Virus record (IMG/VR): IMGVR_UViG_3300044627_001883
Location: 1-54,276 of that record
DNA length: 54,276 nucleotides
Source: a virus
Direction: 5' to 3' (one strand)
Shown: one piece after another, positions 31,601 to 38,306 of the stretch
Layout of the letters: every line of letters begins with the position of its first letter
Position numbering within the stretch: the stretch's first letter is position 1
Position numbers and translations under genes: made by a program
The notes under the pieces: model-generated
Told to the model about the DNA's origin: nothing
The model's input: the letters and a program-made list of their open reading frames with translations, nothing else
The model's database searches: none

Positions 31601-32223
31601 GCGTCACGCTGATCCACGCCACACCGGACGCCGAGCGGTTGATCGTCAAGATGGCCCGGGTGTCCAACCCAGCCAACCAGGACAACCAGGAGACTGCTCC
31701 CAGGCTGCTCCGCTACCTCATCCGCCACCAACACTGGTCGCCGTTTGAGATGGCGTCCATGTGCGTGGAAATCTCCACCGAGCGCGACATTACCGCTCAG
31801 ATCCTCCGCCACCGTAGCTTCAGCTTCCAGGAGTTCAGCACCCGCTATGCCCGGAGCTCCCGGGCACAGGTGCCTTCATTCCGCCGTCAGGACGAGGCCA
31901 ACCGCCAGGCCAGTCACGATGACCTGCCGCTGGAGGTTCAGTCCATGGCGCGTGACGCTGCGGACCGGGTGATTGGCTCTGCCTATGAGCTGTACTACGA
32001 CCTGCTCCAGCAAGGCGTTGCCCGGGAGACTGCCCGCCGCATCCTGCCGCTCTGCACGCCCACCACCATCTACATGCACGGCACCCTGCGCTCCTGGATT
32101 CACTACATCAATGTGCGGACGGACCCGGGCACCCAACTGGAGCACCGGCAGGTGGCTCAAGCGTGCCGTGAAATCTTCACCGAGCAGTTCCCCTTCATCG
32201 CTGAAGCCGCCTTCAATGACTGA
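31597..32223 (+). CDS. thyX: Flavin-dependent thymidylate synthase
   Basis: 208 residues. The ThyX signature RHRSFSFQEFSTRYA is at ~71-85, with HQHWSPFEMASMCVEIST before it. RSWIHYINVRTDPGTQLEHR near the C-terminus completes the substrate site. It makes dTMP from dUMP with methylene-tetrahydrofolate and FAD. With dCTP deaminase feeding dUMP, the phage can raise thymidine supply, which fits a genome whose thymines may be modified. Most host picocyanobacteria also use ThyX. Confidence 0.95.
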   Translation: MSVTLIHATPDAERLIVKMARVSNPANQDNQETAPRLLRYLIRHQHWSPFEMASMCVEISTERDITAQILRHRSFSFQEFSTRYARSSRAQVPSFRRQDEANRQASHDDLPLEVQSMARDAADRVIGSAYELYYDLLQQGVARETARRILPLCTPTTIYMHGTLRSWIHYINVRTDPGTQLEHRQVAQACREIFTEQFPFIAEAAFND

Positions 32224-32494
32224 CTCCATCACCTCCACCCTCCAGGAGCGGGGGAGTCGCTACGGCAGCTTCACCGGTCACGCCCAGATCACCATGACCC
32301 TCAAGCGGTTCCTCCACGAGGCCATCGCGGAGCGGGGCAAGGTGCTGGCGGATGACCAGCTGGAAGCCCTCCACATGATCTGCCACAAGCTCGGCCGAAT
32401 CGTAAATGGGGACCCGGACTACGCCGACTCCTGGCATGACATTGCGGGCTACGCCCAGCTGGTAGCGGATCGCCTCAACGGCACCTCCCGCTAA
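32216..32494 (+). CDS. DUF6378-like phage protein (92 aa)
   Basis: QERGSRYGSFTGHAQITMTL, DQLEALHMICHKLGRIVNGD and DYADSWHDIAGYAQLVADRL are the blocks of a widespread phage family (DUF6378, from memory) of unknown function, often next to nucleotide metabolism genes. It overlaps the thyX end by eight bases. Confidence 0.78.
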   Translation: MTDSITSTLQERGSRYGSFTGHAQITMTLKRFLHEAIAERGKVLADDQLEALHMICHKLGRIVNGDPDYADSWHDIAGYAQLVADRLNGTSR

Positions 32495-32503
32495 CCTGCG
32501 GGC

Positions 32504-32653
32504 ATGAGCATGTTTGACCTGCCCTTCCATCGGCGGATCCGCCTGGCGCCTGCCCACTTCCGGGGGCTGCTGGACATTGGCCGCGGCCAGTTGTCGTTCA
32601 CCACTCGGCTCCGGGTGGCGCTCAAGCTCACCTGGATCCTGCTGACGCCATGA
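32504..32653 (+). CDS. Hypothetical protein (49 aa)
   Basis: MSMFDLPFHRRIRLAPAHFR then GQLSFTTRLRVALKLTWILL. The hydrophobic C-terminus may associate with membrane. Coupled by ATGA to the next gene. Confidence 0.5.
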   Translation: MSMFDLPFHRRIRLAPAHFRGLLDIGRGQLSFTTRLRVALKLTWILLTP

Positions 32654-32823
32654 CGGAGCCGGTGGTCATCTCCCGCACCGACCGCGATGGCGGCTTCATT
32701 GAGACGCTGGAACCAGCTGCCGGTGGGGAGCTCTACTACCGCTCCTGCGCTCACGGCATCTGCCGCTACTCCAGTGACCTGTGGCAAGCGGAGCTCTACC
32801 TGGACCACCTGCTGGCGCAATGA
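32650..32823 (+). CDS. Hypothetical protein (57 aa)
   Basis: MTEPVVISRTDRDGGFIETL and YYRSCAHGICRYSSDLWQAE. Two cysteines and one histidine could bind metal. ATGA overlaps on both sides. No family recognised. Confidence 0.55.
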   Translation: MTEPVVISRTDRDGGFIETLEPAAGGELYYRSCAHGICRYSSDLWQAELYLDHLLAQ

Positions 32824-32918
32824 CCCGGCGCGAGCGGTGGTTGCTTGAGGTGGCGTACCTGGTGACCAATGCCTTCATCGTTGCTGGCGTGATCCGCCAC
32901 TGGAGTGACGTAGGCTGA
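32820..32918 (+). CDS. 32-residue membrane peptide
   Basis: MTRRERWLLEVAYLVTNAFI then VAGVIRHWSDVG: one membrane helix with a basic N-terminus. Last gene of the accessory block before the tRNA-like element. Confidence 0.5.
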   Translation: MTRRERWLLEVAYLVTNAFIVAGVIRHWSDVG

Positions 32919-32949
32919 CCCAGTTCCCGCTCTGCTCCGGCATCGGGCA

Positions 32950-33020
32950 GGAAGCGTAGCCCAAGCAGAGGCAGCCAGGACAACTGGAGCTCAGTGCTGG
33001 TTCAAGTCCAGCCGCTTCCC
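32950..33020 (+). tRNA. Degenerate tRNA-like element, possibly tRNA-Val(GAC)-derived
   Basis: Acceptor arms GGAAGCG (32950-32956) and CGCTTCC (33013-33019) pair perfectly. TA at positions 8-9 is normal. The T arm GCTGG-TTCAAGT-CCAGC (32996-33012) is canonical. The D arm (GCC/GGC) has a loop shortened by about three bases. The anticodon stem CCAG/CTGG (32975-32978 and 32984-32987) encloses only five bases, GACAA, as if C32 and U33 were missing from a CT-GAC-AA loop. No CCA is encoded. It may be a decayed tRNA, a tRNA mimic or an attachment-site relic. Confidence 0.5.
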
Positions 33021-33033
33021 TTCAAACCACAAA

Positions 33034-33053
33034 GCCCCGGCGTGAACCGGGGC
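33034..33053. terminator. Hairpin terminator between converging units
   Basis: GCCCCGG-CGTGAA-CCGGGGC is a perfect 7-bp stem. On the minus strand it is followed by TTTGTGG, so it can end transcription of the HNH gene pair. On the plus strand it would close the accessory operon, without a T-run. Confidence 0.65.
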
Positions 33054-33156
33054 CATGCTGGGCTTCATACCGGCCGACGCCGGCAGATGCGGTAGCCGGT
33101 GGTGGGTCCTCGCGCGGTGTCCACCTTTTTGCCCGCAGCCGGCTGCTACTGGACCG

Positions 33157-33182
33157 CCTAGATCCCTCAAAAAAGGTCTAGG
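33157..33182. repeat. Inverted repeat CCTAGA-N14-TCTAGG
   Basis: The arms CCTAGA and TCTAGG flank a core containing six A's (TCCCTCAAAAAAGG). It lies in the untranslated stretch downstream of the HNH gene. A weak terminator or a recombination core are both possible; nothing decides. Confidence 0.4.
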
Positions 33183-33198
33183 GCGACAGATTAGCCCA

Positions 33199-33513
33199 TC
33201 AGGACTGCTTGCCGTCCTTCAGCAGCCAGTTGATCAGCCGCTGCTGCTGCATCGGGTCCCAGTGCCCGGAGTTACGCCACCAGCCGAACACCTCCTGCGC
33301 ACCCTTGGCCCGGTTACACGGCGCACATGCCGGCACCAGGTTCTGCCGTACCGTCAGCCCACCCTTCAACTTTGGGTGGACGTGATCCAACGTGTCAGCC
33401 ACCTCTCCGCAGTAGCAGCATTGACCTCCCCAAGCCTCAAAGATGCCTTTGCGGAATCTGGTCTTGGTCGCCCGCTTGGTGACCAGCTCGGAGCCGTCAA
33501 TCTGATGATCCAC
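33199..33513 (-). CDS. HNH endonuclease
   Basis: 104 residues from a GTG at 33513. The zinc-binding HNH motif is clear: QCCYCGEVADTLDHVHPK, then NLVPACAPCNRAKG. It is on the minus strand inside the plus arm, together with the 33497 gene, and overlaps that gene's stop. Could be a free-standing homing-type enzyme, or a packaging or recombination nuclease; a role beside terminase is unlikely from position. Confidence 0.8.
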   Translation of the reverse strand: MDHQIDGSELVTKRATKTRFRKGIFEAWGGQCCYCGEVADTLDHVHPKLKGGLTVRQNLVPACAPCNRAKGAQEVFGWWRNSGHWDPMQQQRLINWLLKDGKQS

Positions 33514-33715
33514 TGGATTCGTCAGGCAAGGTGAACGCTTCCACGCCCAGGTCCAGGATGTCCTCATCCCGGCGGACGTGTTCACTGATGCGCGAATAAA
33601 TGTCCGCGCAAAGCTGCTCTGGGTCCCGGCTGCTCCGCACCAGCACCTTTGCCTCAATCTCAATGAGGTAGTGGTGCCGCCGCAAATCCAAGGGGGGTTG
33701 GGCTGGTTGGTCCAT
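33497..33715 (-). CDS. Hypothetical acidic protein paired with HNH (72 aa)
   Basis: MDQPAQPPLDLRRHHYLIEI then EAKVLVRSSRDPEQLCADIY and an acidic tail (RRDEDILDLGVEAFTLPDES). A strand-helix layout. It overlaps the HNH start by 17 bases, so the two are co-translated. Could be a regulator or partner of the nuclease. Confidence 0.6.
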   Translation of the reverse strand: MDQPAQPPLDLRRHHYLIEIEAKVLVRSSRDPEQLCADIYSRISEHVRRDEDILDLGVEAFTLPDESSGSSD

Positions 33716-33779
33716 GCCTTCCCCGGCCTGGTGGTGTCATCGTAGCCACCGCCACCATGTTCACGTTTCCTTCCACTCC

Positions 33780-33983
33780 ATGACCTACTACCTCACCATC
33801 CACCGCCCAGCTGACCGGAACGGCTCCTGGTTTGTCGGTCCATTCCCCACGCACATCGCCGCGCAGCATTGGGCAGAGTCCCATGCGCTGGATGAATGGG
33901 ACATGGAGCGGCTGTGGGATCCGGCAGAGGCCGGTGGCCGTGCAGCGGGAATACAGCGGGAACGTGCTGGAGCGGGGGAATAG
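33780..33983 (+). CDS. Hypothetical protein (67 aa)
   Basis: MTYYLTIHRPADRNGSWFVG then HIAAQHWAESHALDEWDMER. Strand-rich start and helical middle. The C-terminal ~13 residues are encoded by the repeat region beside the integrase. Low certainty of function. Confidence 0.55.
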   Translation: MTYYLTIHRPADRNGSWFVGPFPTHIAAQHWAESHALDEWDMERLWDPAEAGGRAAGIQRERAGAGE

Positions 33984-34204
33984 CGGCTCAGCTAAGTCCT
34001 TGAAACTTCAGAGAGAACTTCCTCGGCGTGACCGCCCACCTTCACCTTTGGCCCCGGCATTCGCCAGTATCACGGTGGCTCCCGGATGTTCACTCTGGTT
34101 CCCGCAATCGTTGATTCTCCACGGGTTCGGCTGGTTTCCTTTTCACGCGACTTCAGCGATAGTCCCGGCGGTTTCGGGAAATCAGCGGGAATGCAGCGGG
34201 AACG
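33942..34204. repeat. Repeated AGCGGGAAY motifs upstream of integrase: candidate attP arm sites
   Basis: Direct repeats CAGCGGGAATACAGCGGGAA (33942-33961) and CAGCGGGAATGCAGCGGGAA (34183-34202) differ at one base. GGGGAATAGCGG (from about 33975) and an inverted GGTTCCCGC (from about 34098) lie between. Such spaced arm-type sites beside a tyrosine integrase are typical of attP. The 20-30 bp core shared with the host chromosome cannot be recognised without the host. Confidence 0.55.
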
Positions 34205-34213
34205 GAGAGCACC

Positions 34214-35920
34214 ATGCAGAACACCTCCCCACTCACCAAATCAACCATCGCCAATGCCAGGCCCAGCTCCAAGAAATACTGGATGCGGGACGGCAAGGTG
34301 CCGGGCCTCGGCGTGCTGGTCCTGCCCTCCGGAGTGAAGACCTGGTATCTGCGCTACGACACCGCTGCTGGCCGGGAGCGGCAGCACAAGATCGGCCGCG
34401 CTGACACCCTCTCGCCGGAGGTGGCCCGGGAACAGGCGCACAAGCTGCTGGGTGCCGCGGCCAAGGGGGAGGACCCCACCACCGCACGGCAGCAGCTGCG
34501 GGCCAGCCCCACCCTTCGTGAGTTCCAGGCGCTTCTGGAGCGCCGGCACTACTACACGATGGCCAAGGGCACCCAAGCCAACTACGAGGTCATCTGGCGC
34601 CTGCATGTGCTGCCCTTCATGGGCGGGATGCGGGTGGCGGAGGTGACGCCCGCGCACATTGCCGACCTGCTGGCCCACAAGCGGCAGACCGGTGGGACGG
34701 AGTTCAACGTCACCAAAATCCGCATGATGCTCAGCGCCGCCTTCAACCTGGCGGAGACATGGGGGCTGCGGCCGCAACACGCCAATCCATGCCGGCTGGT
34801 GAAGGTCCGCCAGGACAAGGCACGCCGCAGGTACTTAAAGCCCGCTGAAACCGTCCGCCTAGGCCAAGCCCTAGACCAGTGGGCGAACACGCCTCAGCGG
34901 TGGCTTTTCGCGTGCCTCGTGCGCCTTCTGCTTTTCACTGGCGCCCGGCTGCGCGAGATCATGGAGTGCCGCTGGGAATGGGTGGACCTGGATGCTGGGC
35001 TCATCTCCATCCCCCCAGAGCACCACAAGACCGGTGGCCGCACGGGTGACGACCGGCTGATCCACCTGCCGCCTGAGGCCGTGGACATACTGGGCCAGCT
35101 CCGCCGCTTCTCTGACAGCGCCTGGATCATCCCGGGGCAGGATCCGTCCAAGCCGTTCAATGGCTACCGCCGACTCTGGCTTCAGGTGCTGGAGGTCGCG
35201 CAGATCAAGAACCTGCGCGTCCATGACCTGCGCCACAGCTTCGCCTCCTACGCCATCAGCTACGGCGGACTCAACCTGCCGGCCGTGGGGCAGCTGCTGG
35301 GGCACACCAGCGCCGCCACCACCAACCGCTACGCACACCTGATCACGGAGGCCGCAGCAGCTCACGCCGCCAAGACCACCAAGCTGATCACCTCAGCCCT
35401 TGCTGGCGGTGACAGCCTGATCCCCGTTGTACCGGCCCGTGACCGCATAGCTCCGCTCCACCACGCCGGAGATCAGGTGGAAGACCATCTGGCCAATCTT
35501 CATCCCCGGCCACAGGCGGACGGGGTGGAAGCGCCTGGCATTCTGGAGCTCCAGGGTGAGCCGGCTGCCGTTCCACCCTGGGTCGCAGTACCCGGCCAAG
35601 AGGTGCTCCAACCCCTCCCGCGCACGGGAGCTCTTGAGGACGAACTGCCCCGCGACGTGCGGCGGCAGGCTGAAGGTCTCCAAGGTCTCAGCCAGGACGA
35701 ACTGCCCGGGCATCAGCAGGAACGGATCCTCAGCCGTGCGGTCGGCAATGGAGTGGATCTGGAGACACTCGTGCTCCTCTTGCTCCACCAGCAGACGCTC
35801 CCCCAAGGTCAGGTCCAGGGAGGCGGGGTTCAGGAGCTCCTCGCGGAACGGCTTCACCAGGCCGTGCTGAAGGCACAGGCGGCGGATCTCGTGGTCAGGA
35901 AGGATCATGCCTTGAGTTGA
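34214..35920 (+). CDS. int: Tyrosine integrase with antisense C-terminal extension
   Basis: 568 residues. Typical integrase is ~1-395: arm-binding N-terminus (GKVPGLGVLVLPSGVKTWYL), catalytic R in LLFTGARLREI (~240), HDLRHSFAS (~337), LLGHTSAATTNRYAHL with the nucleophile Y (~372). Homologues normally stop soon after ITSALAG. Here no stop occurs, and the frame runs ~170 residues antisense through the dcd gene to 35920. The extra part is Gln/Pro/Leu-rich and looks non-globular. The protein would integrate the phage at an attB site. Confidence 0.88.
   Translation: MQNTSPLTKSTIANARPSSKKYWMRDGKVPGLGVLVLPSGVKTWYLRYDTAAGRERQHKIGRADTLSPEVAREQAHKLLGAAAKGEDPTTARQQLRASPTLREFQALLERRHYYTMAKGTQANYEVIWRLHVLPFMGGMRVAEVTPAHIADLLAHKRQTGGTEFNVTKIRMMLSAAFNLAETWGLRPQHANPCRLVKVRQDKARRRYLKPAETVRLGQALDQWANTPQRWLFACLVRLLLFTGARLREIMECRWEWVDLDAGLISIPPEHHKTGGRTGDDRLIHLPPEAVDILGQLRRFSDSAWIIPGQDPSKPFNGYRRLWLQVLEVAQIKNLRVHDLRHSFASYAISYGGLNLPAVGQLLGHTSAATTNRYAHLITEAAAAHAAKTTKLITSALAGGDSLIPVVPARDRIAPLHHAGDQVEDHLANLHPRPQADGVEAPGILELQGEPAAVPPWVAVPGQEVLQPLPRTGALEDELPRDVRRQAEGLQGLSQDELPGHQQERILSRAVGNGVDLETLVLLLLHQQTLPQGQVQGGGVQELLAERLHQAVLKAQAADLVVRKDHALS
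35393..35908 (-). CDS. dcd: dCTP deaminase
   Basis: 171 residues from ATG at 35908 (MILPDHEIRRLCLQHGLVKP). VLKSSRAREGLEH (~90-103) and GYCDPGWNGSRLTLELQNAR (~107-126) are the Dcd/dUTPase-fold active-site blocks, with E and S/R where catalysis is expected. It converts dCTP to dUTP (or dUMP in the bifunctional form). With ThyX it favours thymidine synthesis. It is entirely antisense to the integrase extension. ATGA overlap with the upstream gene. Confidence 0.88.
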   Translation of the reverse strand: MILPDHEIRRLCLQHGLVKPFREELLNPASLDLTLGERLLVEQEEHECLQIHSIADRTAEDPFLLMPGQFVLAETLETFSLPPHVAGQFVLKSSRAREGLEHLLAGYCDPGWNGSRLTLELQNARRFHPVRLWPGMKIGQMVFHLISGVVERSYAVTGRYNGDQAVTASKG

Positions 35921-36069
35921 GAGGCGAGCCAGCGCCTGGCGTGCTCTTCGGAATAGGTGAAGAGTACCTCGGGGTTGCGCGTGGCCATCCACACCGTCAC
36001 CCCGGTGTCCAGCCTGGTCAGTTGCATCAGGCCCGGTTCAACCTCCCGGGCCACGGCTCGCATATTCAT
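35905..36069 (-). CDS. Hypothetical protein (54 aa) between lysozyme and dcd
   Basis: MNMRAVAREVEPGLMQLTRL then TGVTVWMATRNPEVLFTYSE and a helix (EEHARRWLASQLKA). The start overlaps the endolysin stop (TGATG) and the end overlaps dcd. Similar small strand-helix proteins occur in phages. Function unknown. Confidence 0.58.
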   Translation of the reverse strand: MNMRAVAREVEPGLMQLTRLDTGVTVWMATRNPEVLFTYSEEHARRWLASQLKA

Positions 36070-37151
36070 CAGTAGTCCCAGCGGACGCGGGGGCGACCTT
36101 TGCGAATGCCCAGGTGGACGAAGCCCTTGGGAGCTCCGTAGCCCAAGCTGTACGGCCAGAACTTATCGCACCACGCCTGAAGCGTGTAGATGTCCACTCC
36201 GTCAATCAGGAAGTCCACCGCTCCCACTCCGGGAGCGTCGTAGAGGTGCTCTGATCCGCTGGCCCCACCCACTGAGCGGTTGATGGCGGCCGGACGGTAG
36301 CCGGAGGTGATCTGGACAGCCTTGCCGCCAAACTCACGCCGCGCACGCTCCATGAATGCGGCCAGCTCCGCTGCGGTGTCCACCTGATGCTGATGCCGGA
36401 AGCGCCGCGCCTCCTGATCCAGCGCGAACTCGCCCAGGCGGATGTGCGGGGTGATCCTTGCGGTGAACGGAGATGACGGGGACAGCTTGGAGGGGACGGG
36501 TTCCGCCTTGGGCAGGCCCTGCCCCCACAGGTTGCCCTCCGCCTCCCTGCGTCGGCGCAATCCAGCCTCCACGGACGTGCCGGGGTTGCGGTACAGCAGC
36601 ATGGCCTCCGGCACCCGTGCCCACTCCTTGTCGCGGAGCCGTGCGGTGATGGTCTCAAAGCCTGCTGCGCCGTAGAAGCCGGCGCCCAGGTTGTAAGCAA
36701 AGCTCACCAGTGCGCACCGCTGCGGGGTGCTCATCTCCCGCCAGTGCGGGACCGTGGCGGCCAGCTTGGTGGCAATCTGCTCCGCTTCACGCCGCAGCAG
36801 GCTCTCAGCGTCCACCGCGGTCAGCTTGTCGCCCCGCTCTACCTTGCGCCCGTCTGGGTAGCGCGTGGTGCCGTAGCCGATGGTGGCCACTGACCAGCCG
36901 TGAAGCGGGTCCGGATAAGCCTCCAGGTGGCAGCCCTCAAAGGACTTGATCAACTGGACGGCTGGCCCCAGGTCCACCTGCTTGCCGCCTTGCGACCAGA
37001 TGCCGAACCATGCCCGGTCACGCCGCATAGCGGTGTCGTACCCATTGGCCTTCAGGTCTGCTTCCAGCTCCGGAATCGCGGCAAGCTGATGAGGCAGCGC
37101 ACGCCAGAACCTGAACAGCTGGTCCAGGGTTACGGGAGCTTCGTTGCTCAT
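36069..37151 (-). CDS. Bifunctional endolysin: GH24 lysozyme fused to M15 peptidase
   Basis: 360 residues from ATG at 37151. The GH24 domain has LIKSFEGCHLEAYPDPLHG with Glu and Asp nine apart and VATIGYG (roughly 65-205), as in T4-type lysozymes. The C-terminal ~125 residues are an M15A-type D,D-peptidase: QITSGYRPAAINRSVGG, SEHLYDAPGVGAVDFL and FVHLGIRKGR supply the zinc ligands His-Asp-His. The fusion would cut both glycan and peptide of the wall. A short helical N-terminus precedes; no signal peptide, so a holin is needed. Confidence 0.88.
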   Translation of the reverse strand: MSNEAPVTLDQLFRFWRALPHQLAAIPELEADLKANGYDTAMRRDRAWFGIWSQGGKQVDLGPAVQLIKSFEGCHLEAYPDPLHGWSVATIGYGTTRYPDGRKVERGDKLTAVDAESLLRREAEQIATKLAATVPHWREMSTPQRCALVSFAYNLGAGFYGAAGFETITARLRDKEWARVPEAMLLYRNPGTSVEAGLRRRREAEGNLWGQGLPKAEPVPSKLSPSSPFTARITPHIRLGEFALDQEARRFRHQHQVDTAAELAAFMERARREFGGKAVQITSGYRPAAINRSVGGASGSEHLYDAPGVGAVDFLIDGVDIYTLQAWCDKFWPYSLGYGAPKGFVHLGIRKGRPRVRWDY

Positions 37152-37153
37152 GC

Positions 37154-37339
37154 TCAACGCTTAGCGAGCGGGGTGATGATGCCGGCCAGGATCTCCAGCG
37201 CCCGGTATGAGCGGACGCCCAGCTTGCGTGCCGTGCTCAGCGCCTCGTTGTCCTTGGGCGTTGGGGTGAGATTGACGATCACCACAGCAATGCCGTGGAT
37301 GGCAACGATCAGCGCAACGTAGTCAGCAAAGCGGTCCAT
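37154..37339 (-). CDS. Small membrane protein, holin candidate (61 aa)
   Basis: MDRFADYVALIVAIHGIAVV then IVNLTPTPKDNEAL. One N-terminal membrane helix followed by a charged C-terminus. Its position directly before the endolysin makes it the first candidate for holin or anti-holin. Confidence 0.6.
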   Translation of the reverse strand: MDRFADYVALIVAIHGIAVVIVNLTPTPKDNEALSTARKLGVRSYRALEILAGIITPLAKR

Positions 37340-37362
37340 GGTGGAGCCCTGTCTGCCCCAGG

Positions 37363-37635
37363 CTACCGAGTTGGCGTCAAGACGGGTGCGGTGGGCTGAG
37401 TGAGCTGCAACCGGGTCCGCTCCGCCAGGAAGGAAATGATGGATGGAAGGATCAAGCTGGCCAGCACCGCAATCAGCACCACCTGCGCCATGCGGTTCTC
37501 CAGCAGGCCCAGCCTTCGGAACATATCTGCCTTGTCCTGGTCGTCCTTAGTGCGATGGAGGATCAGGCTGTCCATCTTGCCCTGGAGTACGCCGAGCTCC
37601 CGGTAGATCTCAGCGTGGGATACCTCGCGCTCCAT
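37363..37635 (-). CDS. Coiled-coil plus membrane-anchor protein, lysis candidate (90 aa)
   Basis: An N-terminal amphipathic coil (YRELGVLQGKMDSLILHRTK) and one membrane helix (MAQVVLIAVLASLILPSIIS) with a short Thr/Pro tail. It could be a second holin component or a spanin-like protein. It forms the lysis cassette with the 37154 and 36069 genes. Confidence 0.6.
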   Translation of the reverse strand: MEREVSHAEIYRELGVLQGKMDSLILHRTKDDQDKADMFRRLGLLENRMAQVVLIAVLASLILPSIISFLAERTRLQLTQPTAPVLTPTR

Positions 37636-37646
37636 GGGGTCCCTGC

Positions 37647-37799
37647 TCAACCCTCAGATCCTATCGACGGATGGGGGAGAGGATCAGGCAGGCCGCGCAT
37701 GATGGCAACGGCCCGCCTGTAGTACCAGTTGTCGGTCTTGCCTGCCCGCTCCAGCGCATCCTTGATCTTGCGCCAGTTCTCGCGGGTTTCGGCGTCCAT
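37647..37799 (-). CDS. Small helical protein (50 aa)
   Basis: MDAETRENWRKIKDALERAG then KTDNWYYRRAVAIMRGLPDP. Two helices with basic faces. The start overlaps the stop of the upstream basic protein (TAATG). A similar sequence pattern is familiar from cyanobacterial and cyanophage genomes. Confidence 0.6.
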   Translation of the reverse strand: MDAETRENWRKIKDALERAGKTDNWYYRRAVAIMRGLPDPLPHPSIGSEG

Positions 37800-37951
37800 T
37801 ACCGGCCCTGCCCGCGGTATCGCTTCCGGCGACCGTTTCGGGATGTTGCGCTCAGCAGGCTCCGGACGGAGCTGCCTTGCCGTGTCTTCTTGGGAGCACC
37901 GGGAACATGCCCGGTGCGTCCCAGGGAGCCGGTTTTAGCCTTCGTCGCCAT
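37799..37951 (-). CDS. Very basic cyanophage-type protein (50 aa)
   Basis: MATKAKTGSLGRTGHVPGAP then KKTRQGSSVRSLLSATSRNG and a RRKRYRGQGR end. About one third Lys/Arg. The KKTRQG...YRGQGR order is one I recall from cyanophage hypothetical proteins. Likely binds nucleic acid or the virion; function unknown. Confidence 0.65.
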   Translation of the reverse strand: MATKAKTGSLGRTGHVPGAPKKTRQGSSVRSLLSATSRNGRRKRYRGQGR

Positions 37952-38117
37952 CGCCCTCTGCGGCAGGCTCAACCACCACGTCAGTGCTGACGGTGCAGTT
38001 CTCCAAGAAGCCGATCAAGCCGGAGCCGGCGGACTGGACCAGCAGGTTGTTGCCGGTGGCGCGGGCGACGGCGTAAGCCTCGATCAGTTCAGTCAGCTGC
38101 TGCTTGGGGTCAGGCAT
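37935..38117 (-). CDS. Small helical protein with acidic tail (60 aa)
   Basis: MPDPKQQLTELIEAYAVARA then TGNNLLVQSAGSGLIGFLEN and an acidic C-terminus. This pattern is common in cyanophage tail-fibre neighbourhoods from memory. Overlaps both neighbours. Confidence 0.6.
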   Translation of the reverse strand: MPDPKQQLTELIEAYAVARATGNNLLVQSAGSGLIGFLENCTVSTDVVVEPAAEGDGDEG

Positions 38118-38304
38118 TGGTGTCCTCATTGGCGGTTGGAGTATAGGTCCAGCCGATTGCAGTGGCGTCATCCGGACGCCCGGTGAGTTCCACGTACAGC
38201 TCGGCGTCGGCTTCGGTGAAGGTATCTGTGGTGTCGTCGTCGTAAGTGAGGACGATCTCCTTGGGTTCGGTGATGTAGGTGTAGCTGATGATCTGCTTGG
38301 TCAT
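38110..38304 (-). CDS. Small acidic beta protein next to the tail fibre (64 aa)
   Basis: MTKQIISYTYITEPKEIVLT then YDDDTTDTFTEADAELYVEL. It follows the tail fibre gene directly and may be a fibre chaperone or accessory. Function unknown. Confidence 0.6.
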   Translation of the reverse strand: MTKQIISYTYITEPKEIVLTYDDDTTDTFTEADAELYVELTGRPDDATAIGWTYTPTANEDTNA

Positions 38305-38306
38305 GA

